Part shown: positions 53,707 to 62,375 of the stretch, piece by piece
Position numbering within the stretch: the first letter of the stretch is position 1
Layout: every line of letters begins with the position of its first letter
NCBI RefSeq assembly: GCF_004354365.1
Contig: NZ_SJCY01000005.1
Coordinates: 1 to 64,000 of the forward strand
DNA from: Pedobacter changchengzhani
Lineage (GTDB): Bacteria > Bacteroidota > Bacteroidia > Sphingobacteriales > Sphingobacteriaceae
Length of the DNA stretch: 64,000 nucleotides
Direction: 5' to 3'
Translations under genes and position numbers: made by a program
The notes under the pieces: generated by a model
The model's database searches: none
What the model was told of the DNA's origin: nothing
The model's input: the letters and a program-made list of their open reading frames with translations, nothing else

Positions 53707-56133
53707 ATGATAAAAAAAATATTTAGTCTCGTAATTTTTATACTAATAATAAACGTTGCTTCTGCTCAGAAAAAATCGATTATCTACCACAAAAATTGGA
53801 TCGATTTAAATAAAAACGGTAGAATGGATGTTTACGAAAATCCAAATGCTAAAATTGAAGACCGGATACAGGATTTATTGTCGCAAATGACAGTGGATGA
53901 AAAAACAAATCAATTGGCTACTTTATATGGTTACAAACGGGTGTTAGAAGATTCTATACCCATGCCGGGGTGGAAGAATGAAATTTGGAAAGATGGAATT
54001 GCCAATATTGATGAGTTTAACAACGGCATAATTAGGAGCAGTAAAAGCTTCAGCAATTTTGCCACATTTCCGTTTAGTAAACATGCCGATGTAGTTAACA
54101 TTACCCAAAAATGGTTTATCGAAGAAACACGTTTAGGCATTCCGGTCGATTTTACAAACGAAGGGATTCATGGACTTAACCATACAAAGGCTACACCTTT
54201 GCCGGCACCAATTGGTATCGGCAGTACGTGGAATAAAGCACTTGTTTTAAAAGCTGGCGAAATTGTTGGCAGAGAAGCAAAAGCTTTAGGCTACACAAAT
54301 GTTTATGCGCCAATTTTGGATTTACCTAGAGACCCACGCTGGGGACGGGTGTTGGAATGCTACAGCGAAGATCCTTTTTTAACAACAGAGTTGGGCAAGC
54401 AAATGGTTTTAGGTATCCAAAGTCAGGGTGTCGCATCCACACTTAAACATTTTGCGGTGTATTCGGTGCCCAAAGGTGGCCGAGATGGTATGGCAAGAAC
54501 AGATCCTCATGTTTCGCCACGAGAACTTCACGAATTGTTTTTGTATCCATTCAAAAGGATAATTAAAGAAGCTTATCCAATGGGTATTATGAGCAGTTAT
54601 AACGATTACGATGGCGTGCCCGTAACTGGTAGCCATTACTTTTTAACTGAATTGTTAAGGGAAAAATTTGGGTTTACGGGTTACGTAGTTTCCGATAGCA
54701 GAGCAGTAGAATATTTGGAAACGAAACACCATGTATCGGCTACTTATAAGGATGCCATTAAACAGGTAATTGATGCAGGGTTAAACGTACGCACTAACTT
54801 TTCGCCGCCTAAAGATTTTATCTTACCGCTCCGTGAATTGGTAAATGAAGGAAGAATTTCACAAGAAATTTTGAACAGCAGGGTTGCAGATGTGCTTCGC
54901 GTAAAGTTTCAATTGGGTTTGTTTGATGTGCCTTATGTTGATGCTAACACAGCCGATAAAATTGTGGGTGCAGATAAGAACCAAGATTTTGTGTTGGATA
55001 TTCAAAAACAATCGCTCGTTTTATTAAAGAATGCAGCCTTAACTAAAGATGGGAAAAAGTTGTTGCCAATTGATAAAAGTGCCATTAAAAATATTTTAGT
55101 AACTGGGCCATTGGCTATGGAAACTAATTATGCCAACAGTAGATATGGACCGAATCAGCTTATCAATACATCAGTGTTACAAGGTATTCAAAATTATTTA
55201 GGCAATAGTGTTAAAGTAAATTACGCAAAAGGCTGTGATGTGATTGATGCAACTTGGCCCGAAAGCGAAATTATTTATACGCCCTTAACGGAAAAGGAAA
55301 AGTCAGACATTGATAAGGCAGTAGAAGAGGCCAAAAAAAACGATATCATTATTGCCGTTTTGGGTGAGGATGATGATTTAACCGGAGAAAGTAAATCTCG
55401 AACCAGTTTAGAATTACCTGGAAGGCAACAACAATTACTGCAAGCGCTTTATGCAACTGGCAAGCCTGTAGTTTTGGTGCTTATTAACGGACAGCCACTT
55501 ACGATAAATTGGGCAAATAGATATATCCCTTCAATTTTAGAAGCTTGGTTTCCGGCACAATTGGGGGGCAAGGCAATTGCAGAAACACTTTTCGGCGATT
55601 ATAATCCAGGTGGAAAATTGTCGATTACTTTTCCAAAAACGACTGGCCAAATCGAGTTGAATTTTCCCTTTAAACCGGGTTCTCAAGCAAACCAACAAAG
55701 TTCTGGCGATAATGGATATGGTAATACTCGCGTAAATGGGGCGCTATATCCTTTTGGTTACGGCTTAAGCTATACCATATTTGAGTATTCAAACTTAACT
55801 GTAACTCCATTGGCGCAAAAAACGCAAGGAGAAATAATGATAACTGTTAATGTAAAAAACACTGGAAAAATTATGGGAGATGAAGTGGTGCAACTGTATA
55901 TTAGTGATAAAGTAAGTAGTGTAACGGTATATGAAAGTCAGCTGAGGGGTTTTGAAAGGGTTAATTTGCAACCCGGTCAAACTAAAACGGTTACTTTTAA
56001 AATTGGGGCTAAGGATTTAGAAATGTTGGATAAAAATATGAATTGGACTGTAGAACCTGGCGATTTTGAAGTCCGAATTGGTGCTTCATCAGAAGATATT
56101 AAGTTAAAGCAAACATTTGCTGTAGTAGAATAA
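53707..56133 (+). CDS. Secreted GH3 beta-glycosidase
   Basis: This 808-residue exported enzyme (signal peptide ending NVASAQ) has the three-part GH3 layout. The (beta/alpha)8 domain includes YAPILDLPRDPRWGRVLECYSEDPFL, STLKHFAVYSVPKGGRDG and the nucleophile Asp330 in GYVVSDSRAVEYL, where the usual SDW is SDS. An alpha/beta sandwich (ILVTGPLA, VLGEDDDLTGESKSR) and a C-terminal fibronectin-like domain follow. Activity could be beta-glucosidase, xylosidase or similar. It belongs to the GH92-lyase-GH3-GH43-GH88 gene series. Confidence 0.94.
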   Translation: MIKKIFSLVIFILIINVASAQKKSIIYHKNWIDLNKNGRMDVYENPNAKIEDRIQDLLSQMTVDEKTNQLATLYGYKRVLEDSIPMPGWKNEIWKDGIANIDEFNNGIIRSSKSFSNFATFPFSKHADVVNITQKWFIEETRLGIPVDFTNEGIHGLNHTKATPLPAPIGIGSTWNKALVLKAGEIVGREAKALGYTNVYAPILDLPRDPRWGRVLECYSEDPFLTTELGKQMVLGIQSQGVASTLKHFAVYSVPKGGRDGMARTDPHVSPRELHELFLYPFKRIIKEAYPMGIMSSYNDYDGVPVTGSHYFLTELLREKFGFTGYVVSDSRAVEYLETKHHVSATYKDAIKQVIDAGLNVRTNFSPPKDFILPLRELVNEGRISQEILNSRVADVLRVKFQLGLFDVPYVDANTADKIVGADKNQDFVLDIQKQSLVLLKNAALTKDGKKLLPIDKSAIKNILVTGPLAMETNYANSRYGPNQLINTSVLQGIQNYLGNSVKVNYAKGCDVIDATWPESEIIYTPLTEKEKSDIDKAVEEAKKNDIIIAVLGEDDDLTGESKSRTSLELPGRQQQLLQALYATGKPVVLVLINGQPLTINWANRYIPSILEAWFPAQLGGKAIAETLFGDYNPGGKLSITFPKTTGQIELNFPFKPGSQANQQSSGDNGYGNTRVNGALYPFGYGLSYTIFEYSNLTVTPLAQKTQGEIMITVNVKNTGKIMGDEVVQLYISDKVSSVTVYESQLRGFERVNLQPGQTKTVTFKIGAKDLEMLDKNMNWTVEPGDFEVRIGASSEDIKLKQTFAVVE

Positions 56134-56193
56134 TCAATTGTCAATTAAAATGCACGTTTTTATCATCAACTATTAAAATACGAATGTCCAAAA

Positions 56194-57180
56194 ATGAATA
56201 TGAAAGTTAGATTATTAGTGTTTAGCTTTTTTGCTTTTTTTCCAACGATGTTATTTGCCCAAAAGCGAAATATTATTTTCCCTAAAGAAATTTGGAAAGA
56301 TAATCGAGGTGAACACATTCAGGCGCATGGTGGCGGAATTATTAAAGTGAAGAATATATTTTATTGGTTTGGGGAAGATCGATCTAAAGATAACGACCCT
56401 GCATTGAGATATGTTGGTTGCTATTCGTCGAAAGATTTGGTTAACTGGAAATTTTTAAAACAGCTGAAATTTACGCCTCCAAAAGGTTTTGGAGAACATT
56501 GGGTTTTAGAACGGCCAAAAGTTTTTTACAATGAAAAAACTAAGAAATTTGTAATGTATTATCACGTAGATGAGCATTACCGTTTAGCAAAAGTTGGCAT
56601 CGCTGTGAGCGATAAAGTAGATGGCGATTATAAATTTGTAAAGGCTTTTAGTCCATTGGGGCATGAAAGTAGAGATATTGGCCAATTTATTGATGATGAT
56701 GGATCTGCGTATTTGATATTCGAAGATAGGCCTTTTAAAGGTTTTAGAATTGCAAAATTAACCGACGATTATATGGATTTGACCGAAGTTTGCCTTATTC
56801 AAGCGCCTTTAGAAGGTGGTGCGATCGTTCATTACGAGGATTTATATTATGCAATTGGCTCTGGTTTAACCGCCTGGGATCCCAATCCAAATAAATATGC
56901 AACAGCAAAATCGTTGGCCGGTCCATGGTCTGATTTTAAAGATATTGCGCCACCAGAAACAAAAACCTATGGCTCGCAATCTACCATGATGATAAAAGTA
57001 GTTGGTACGAAAACAACCTCAGTCATTTTTATGGCCGATGTGTGGAAACCGGATTCTCAGTGGGATTCTAGATACCTTTGGATGCCTTTAAAAATTGGCG
57101 ACGGAAAATTGTCGTTACCAGCTCCACAGCCATTCTCATTAAACATAAAAACGGGCATTACTAAAATAATTACGAACTAA
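56194..57180 (+). CDS. GH43_24/34-like secreted glycosidase lacking the usual Asp base
   Basis: This 328-residue exported five-bladed propeller (signal peptide ending TMLFAQ) starts with IQAHGGGIIKVKNIFYWFGEDR. In ordinary GH43 enzymes an Asp base lies here, but this sequence has Gln43-Ala-His45. That is how the exo-beta-1,3-galactanase group (GH43_24) and relatives look. The middle acidic residues are in FIDDDGSAYLIFED, and the acid is probably Glu207 in PLEGGAIVHYE. It would release galactose or galactobiose from beta-1,3-galactan backbones. It follows GH3 by 60 bases and precedes GH88 by 51. Confidence 0.85.
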   Translation: MNMKVRLLVFSFFAFFPTMLFAQKRNIIFPKEIWKDNRGEHIQAHGGGIIKVKNIFYWFGEDRSKDNDPALRYVGCYSSKDLVNWKFLKQLKFTPPKGFGEHWVLERPKVFYNEKTKKFVMYYHVDEHYRLAKVGIAVSDKVDGDYKFVKAFSPLGHESRDIGQFIDDDGSAYLIFEDRPFKGFRIAKLTDDYMDLTEVCLIQAPLEGGAIVHYEDLYYAIGSGLTAWDPNPNKYATAKSLAGPWSDFKDIAPPETKTYGSQSTMMIKVVGTKTTSVIFMADVWKPDSQWDSRYLWMPLKIGDGKLSLPAPQPFSLNIKTGITKIITN

Positions 57181-57231
57181 ATATTTAAATTACTAAGCAT
57201 TAACGTTTCTCAAACAACTTAAAATCATACT

Positions 57232-58443
57232 ATGGAAAAAAAATTAGTTAAGCATTTGTGCGCAAAATTGAGCATGTTGCTGGTCGCCCTTGTTTTCTTG
57301 ATTAGCGGTTGCGCTACCAAAAAAATAACCCAAAATCAAACGGTACTGTCCACCATTAATCAAAATTTTGAGGATGGAAAATTACAGTACGAGCACATGA
57401 TGACATTATTGCCAAAGCCCGATCGTTTTCCCCAATCTTACGCAAAAGGTAAAATGATTACCATTCCATCTGGAGATTGGGTGAGTGGCTTTTATCCCGG
57501 TTCTTTGTTGTTTTTATACAAAGAAACAGGCGAGCAAAAACTGCTTACCGAGGCGCGAAGAATTATGGTTCCGCTGTCAAAGGAGCAATTTAACAACACC
57601 AATCACGATGTGGGTTTTATGCTTTACGATAGTTTTGGCAATGCTTTAAAAATTGATCCAAAAGCTGGCGACAAAGAAGTGCTTATTAATGCTGCAAAAT
57701 CGTTATCTAGCCGTTTTAGCGAAAAAGTTGGAAGTATAAAATCGTGGGATTCTAAAAATCCAGATGATTTTTTGGTAATTATTGATAACATGATGAACCT
57801 AGAACTGCTTTTTTGGGCAACTAAAGAAACTGGTGATTCTAGTTATTATAAAATTGCCGTTGCACACGCAAATACCGCCATGAAAAATCATTTTCGCCCC
57901 GATTATAGCAGTTACCATGTGGTAAACTATAATCCTAAAACTGGCGAAGTTGTTCAAAAGCGTACCGCACAAGGTTATTCTGATTCCTCTGCATGGGCAC
58001 GGGGCCAAGCGTGGGGGCTTTACGGTTATACCATGGTTTACCGCGAAACAAAAGATAAAAAGTATTTAGATCAAGCAAATCACATTGCCGAATTTATGCT
58101 CAATAACCCAAATATGCCGAAAGATTACATCCCCTATTGGGATTTTAACGCACCTAATATTCCAAATGCATATCGCGATGCATCGGCCGCTGCCGTTATG
58201 GCTTCGGGCTTGTTAGAACTTTACAAGTACAACACTGGCGCAAAAGCTAAAAAGTACTATACAGTAGCCGAAACGGTGATAAAAAACCTTTCTAGCCCAA
58301 CCTACAAAGCAGAAATAGGTACAAACGGTGGTTTCATTTTAAAACACAGCGTAGGGCATTTCCCCGGAAATGGCCAAGTTGATGTACCACTTACGTATGC
58401 CGATTACTATTTTATTGAAGCCATGATGAGGTACAAAAATTAA
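57232..58443 (+). CDS. GH88 unsaturated glucuronyl hydrolase lipoprotein
   Basis: This 403-residue lipoprotein (lipobox LISGCA, Cys27) has the GH88 (alpha/alpha)6 fold. The likely catalytic pair is Asp126 in NTNHDVGFMLYDSFG and Asp185 in VIIDNMMNLELLFWA, matching the two Asp residues used in the hydration mechanism. Further family blocks are SGDWVSGFYPGSLLFL, SDSSAWARGQAWGLYGYTMVYRETK and DASAAAVMASGLLEL. It removes the delta-4,5-unsaturated uronate left by a lyase, presumably the one at 52599. It is the last gene before a 660-base gap. Confidence 0.93.
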   Translation: MEKKLVKHLCAKLSMLLVALVFLISGCATKKITQNQTVLSTINQNFEDGKLQYEHMMTLLPKPDRFPQSYAKGKMITIPSGDWVSGFYPGSLLFLYKETGEQKLLTEARRIMVPLSKEQFNNTNHDVGFMLYDSFGNALKIDPKAGDKEVLINAAKSLSSRFSEKVGSIKSWDSKNPDDFLVIIDNMMNLELLFWATKETGDSSYYKIAVAHANTAMKNHFRPDYSSYHVVNYNPKTGEVVQKRTAQGYSDSSAWARGQAWGLYGYTMVYRETKDKKYLDQANHIAEFMLNNPNMPKDYIPYWDFNAPNIPNAYRDASAAAVMASGLLELYKYNTGAKAKKYYTVAETVIKNLSSPTYKAEIGTNGGFILKHSVGHFPGNGQVDVPLTYADYYFIEAMMRYKN

Positions 58444-58490
58444 CAGCAAAAACACTATTAAAATGCTCGTGTTTTGGTGTGTGGTTGAAT

Positions 58491-58621
58491 TTTTTGGCTA
58501 AAGCCTCTTTCATGTTCGATATAATCCCTTGGCTAATGTCAAGAGCTATGAGTTTTAATACTGCCGTCGGTTTTAACCGACGGTTTTTGTTAAAAATATT
58601 GGTGGCTTTAGCCAAATTTTT
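58491..58621. repeat. Nested inverted repeat, possible mobile palindromic element and terminator
   Basis: Outer arms TTTGGCTAAAGCC (58493-58505) and GGCTTTAGCCAAA (58604-58616) are perfect complements about 100 bases apart. Inside is a second perfect hairpin, CCGTCGGTTTTAACCGACGG (58564-58583), followed by TTTTTG, which could end the GH88 transcript. The nested structure with A/T-rich ends looks like a small non-coding repeat element. Copy number is unknown. The rest of 58444-59107 holds only the promoter at 58822 and no gene. Confidence 0.6.
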
Positions 58622-58821
58622 AAAATCGTTTTGTCTTAAAAATTAATAATTTACATCAAGCTTGTGTATATTTCCATAAAGTAGTTCGCTAAAGAGTCGA
58701 GTTAGTTTCTCGGATGTTGTTGTTGACACTTAAACATTTAAGAAACCCGATTATTTCTGATTGCGCACCATCCTGTTTCATCTGCCATAGAAGATTTTAT
58801 TAAACCTTCTTCATCTACTAT

Positions 58822-58867
58822 GCAGGACAGAGCAGGTTGCCCAATTTAAAACAGTTCATTACGTTTA
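58822..58867 (+). promoter_or_regulatory. Shared PUL promoter, copy 4 (GH106/GH78)
   Basis: GCAGGACAGAGCAGGTTGCC (58822-58841), an 18-base spacer, then TACGTTTA (58860-58867), one mismatch from TAnnTTTG. The predicted transcript start near 58874 gives a leader of about 234 bases before the ATG at 59108. The flanks are unrelated to copies 1-3, so conservation is restricted to the motif and the -7 box. Confidence 0.7.
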
Positions 58868-59107
58868 GGCTTTAATGAAATGAGAAATTGTTCATGCTAA
58901 ATTTTTCTCATTCAATAAAAACACTAACCATTTATCAATTGCGCAACATGATGCTTAAACAGTCTCTAAAACAACCTAAAAGCCGTTATTTTGGCAAATG
59001 CCGTAAAAATAGGTTAGTTTTTTATACTACAAATAAATAATTTAATCATTTAGGTAAAAGCGCTCAACGTACTACTTTAACAATATATCATTCAATATTT
59101 TCTAATT

Positions 59108-62100
59108 ATGATAGTCAAATCCATCCGCAAAATCACTCCATTTCTTATAATACCTGTGTTAATATGTGGTTTAATTTCATGTAGCAAAAAAATTACGCCC
59201 GTTAAATTAGAAAACATTGCACAACTTTCTCCGTTAGAACGGGGTTTTGTAAACGTGCCAGATTCTATACAAACAAGTGTTTACTGGTATTGGATGTCTG
59301 ATAATATTTCGAAAGAAGGCGTCGTAAAAGATTTACATGCAATGAAAAGTCAGGGCATAAACAGGGCTTTTATTGGCAACATTGGCTATCCAAGTACACC
59401 TTATGGAAAAGTTAAACTGTTTTCGGCAGAATGGTGGGATATTTTACACACGGCTTTAAAAACTGCTACCGAATTAAATATCGAGATTGGTATTTTCAAC
59501 AGTCCGGGTTGGAGCCAATCTGGTGGGCCATGGATAAAACCTTCGCAGTCTATGCGCTACCTTGCTTCGTCAGAAACGCTGGTTAAAGGCGGTAAAAAAG
59601 TAACTATAAATTTGAACAAGCCAAATGGCGATTTTCAAGATGTACGCGTTACTGCTTTTAAAGCGCCTAAAAATTATGCACAGGATATCAACAGTTTAAA
59701 GCCTAAGTTAGTATCAAGCGTAGCGATTAATGATCTTAATAAATTAATTGATGGCGACCAAAATACCGAAATTGCTATTCCTGCTACTAAGCAATTGGAT
59801 CTTGATTTTATTACGCAGAAAGATTATACAGCTAGAAGTTTAGTTATTTATCCGGCGCATAAAGAGGGTATGGCAAATGCCGAATTACAGGTGAAAGAAA
59901 AAGATGGCTATAGAACCATTAAGTCTTTTAAAATTGATAGGAGCAGGGCAAATTTAAATGTCGGTTTCGATCCTTATGGGCCAGTTGCAATTTCTTTTCC
60001 AGCTACATCTGGTACAAATTTTAGATTGGTTTTTACAAAAGCAACCGCAAATTTCGGTATAGCAGAAATAGTATTAAGTGCAACCCCACGTGTAGAAAGT
60101 TTTACCGAAAAAACTTTGGCTAAAATGTTTCAAACGCCACTTCCTTATTGGAACGAATATCAATGGAAACCTCAAGCAGTGGTAGATGAAAAAGATTTGA
60201 TTATCGATCCAACTACAATGGTTGATATTTCCGACAAAATGAATGCCGATGGTACTTTAAATTGGGATGCGCCAAAAGGCGATTGGATTGTTTTGCGTTC
60301 GGGCATGTTGCCAACCAAGGTAGAAAACGGACCTGCATCGCCTGAAGGTGTGGGTTTAGAGGTAGATAAAATGAGTAAAGAACACGTTGCAAGTCATTTT
60401 GATGCATTTTTAGGTGAAATTATGCGACGTATTCCGGCAGAAGACCGCAAAACTTGGAAGGTTACTGTTGAGGATAGTTACGAAACCGGTGGGCAAAATT
60501 GGACAGATGGAATGCTAGCTAAGTTTAAAGCAAATTATGGTTATGATGCTTTGCCATATCTTCCTGTTATACGCGGTGAAGTTGTAGGTAGCCAAGAAAT
60601 GTCCGATCGTTTTCTCTGGGATTTGAGAAGGTTTATCGCGGATAGGGTGGCTTATGATTATGTTGGAGGCTTGAGAGATATTAGCCATAAATACGGTTTG
60701 CATACTTGGTTAGAAAATTATGGCCATTGGGGTTTTCCGGGTGAGTTTTTACAATATGGAGGACAATCAGACGAAATTGCTGGCGAGTTTTGGAGTGAAG
60801 GTGAGTTGGGGAATATCGAAAATAGAGCGGCTTCGTCTGCAGCGCATATCTACGGAAAAAATAAGGTTTCTGCAGAATCTTTTACCGCAGGTGGCAAACC
60901 TTACATCCGCTATCCATATATGATGAAACAGCGTGGCGATCGCTTTTTTACCGAGGGGATAAACAATACGCTGCTACATGTTTATATAGAGCAACCATCT
61001 GATGATAAAGTGCCGGGAATTAATGCAAATTTTGGTAACGAATTTAATCGTCACAATACGTATTTTAATTATCTAAATTTATTTACAACGTATTTAAAAC
61101 GCAGTAATTTTATGTTGCAACAAGGCAAATACATTGCCGATGCTGCTTATTTTATAGGTGAAGATGCACCAAAAATGACTGGCGTAACTGATCCGGCTTT
61201 GCCGAAAGGTTATTCGTTCGATTATATAAATGGCGAGGTAATTAAAGGTAGAGTTAAAGTTGTTAATGGTAAATTAGTATTGCCCGATGGAATGACTTAC
61301 AGCGTTTTAGTACTACCGAAATTGGAAACAATGCGCCCAGAACTTTTGCAAAAAATAACGGAATTAGTGGCGCAAGGTGCTACAGTTTTAGGCCCTGCAC
61401 CTTCCCGTTCGCCGAGTTTGGAAAATTATCCGCAAGCTGATGCAGAAATTAAAAAAATGGCTAAAAATTTATGGGGTGATGTTGATGGTGTAAATGTAAA
61501 ATCAAGAGTTTACGGCAAGGGCAATATTATGTCTGGAATGGATATGCAACAGGTGTTTGATAAATTGAACGTCCTGCCAGATTTTAAAACGGAGAAAAAT
61601 GATCCGGTTTTATACATCCATAGAAAAAGCGCAGAAGCCGATATTTATTTCGTGAGTAACCAATCTGAAGAAACAATAGCATTAAATCCTACATTTAATG
61701 TGGAAGGCAAACAACCAGAAATTTGGGATCCAGTTACTGGAACCACAAGAAACTTAACACAGTTTTCTATGTCAAATAAAGGCACGGCTATTCCATTAAA
61801 ATTGGCGCCACTTCAAAGTGCTTTTATCGTTTTCAGAAAACCAATTTCTGCTACATCTGGTATGGGCGAAAACTTTCCCGAAGCAAAAACAATTGCAACA
61901 ATTAGTTTGCCATGGTCGGTAACTTTTGATCAGAAAATGAGAGGTCCAAAAAATCCTGTTATTTTTAATGAGTTGATCGACTGGACTAAAAGTGCCAACG
62001 ATAGCATTAAATATTATTCGGGAACTGCTGTTTATCAAAATACATTTAATGTGAGTGAAAGAAAAACCGATGAGCGTGTTTATCTTAATTTAACTGATGT

Positions 62101-62374
62101 TAAAGTAATGGCGAAACTAAAAGTTAATGGTGTAGATGTTGGTGGTGTTTGGACAGCGCCATGGCGTGTCGATATTACAAACGCAGTTAAAAAAGGGAAG
62201 AATACCGTAGAAATTTCGGTTGTTAATACATGGGTAAACAGATTAATCGGTGATAGTAAGTTGCCAGAAGCTGAAAGAAAAACATGGACAAGTTATCCAT
62301 TATACAGTCCTGATAGTCCGCTACAGCCTGCAGGTTTAACGGGGCCTGTTACCGTTACAACAATAAAATATTAA
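59108..62374 (+). CDS. GH106 family alpha-L-rhamnosidase lipoprotein
   Basis: This 1088-residue lipoprotein (lipobox GLISCS, Cys25) opens with the GH106 signature VYWYWMSDNISKEGVVKDLHAMKSQGINRAFIG and NIEIGIFNSPGWSQSGGPW. The TIM barrel continues with KVTVEDSYETGGQNWTDGML (a likely catalytic Glu region), YDALPYLPVIRGE and WLENYGHWGFPGEFLQYGGQSDE. A C-terminal jelly-roll (SGTAVYQNTFNV..., GGVWTAPWRVDITNAV) completes the family layout. It removes terminal L-rhamnose from complex glycans in a calcium-dependent way. It is driven by the shared promoter and followed directly by a GH78 gene. Confidence 0.93.
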   Translation: MIVKSIRKITPFLIIPVLICGLISCSKKITPVKLENIAQLSPLERGFVNVPDSIQTSVYWYWMSDNISKEGVVKDLHAMKSQGINRAFIGNIGYPSTPYGKVKLFSAEWWDILHTALKTATELNIEIGIFNSPGWSQSGGPWIKPSQSMRYLASSETLVKGGKKVTINLNKPNGDFQDVRVTAFKAPKNYAQDINSLKPKLVSSVAINDLNKLIDGDQNTEIAIPATKQLDLDFITQKDYTARSLVIYPAHKEGMANAELQVKEKDGYRTIKSFKIDRSRANLNVGFDPYGPVAISFPATSGTNFRLVFTKATANFGIAEIVLSATPRVESFTEKTLAKMFQTPLPYWNEYQWKPQAVVDEKDLIIDPTTMVDISDKMNADGTLNWDAPKGDWIVLRSGMLPTKVENGPASPEGVGLEVDKMSKEHVASHFDAFLGEIMRRIPAEDRKTWKVTVEDSYETGGQNWTDGMLAKFKANYGYDALPYLPVIRGEVVGSQEMSDRFLWDLRRFIADRVAYDYVGGLRDISHKYGLHTWLENYGHWGFPGEFLQYGGQSDEIAGEFWSEGELGNIENRAASSAAHIYGKNKVSAESFTAGGKPYIRYPYMMKQRGDRFFTEGINNTLLHVYIEQPSDDKVPGINANFGNEFNRHNTYFNYLNLFTTYLKRSNFMLQQGKYIADAAYFIGEDAPKMTGVTDPALPKGYSFDYINGEVIKGRVKVVNGKLVLPDGMTYSVLVLPKLETMRPELLQKITELVAQGATVLGPAPSRSPSLENYPQADAEIKKMAKNLWGDVDGVNVKSRVYGKGNIMSGMDMQQVFDKLNVLPDFKTEKNDPVLYIHRKSAEADIYFVSNQSEETIALNPTFNVEGKQPEIWDPVTGTTRNLTQFSMSNKGTAIPLKLAPLQSAFIVFRKPISATSGMGENFPEAKTIATISLPWSVTFDQKMRGPKNPVIFNELIDWTKSANDSIKYYSGTAVYQNTFNVSERKTDERVYLNLTDVKVMAKLKVNGVDVGGVWTAPWRVDITNAVKKGKNTVEISVVNTWVNRLIGDSKLPEAERKTWTSYPLYSPDSPLQPAGLTGPVTVTTIKY

Positions 62375-62375
62375 A

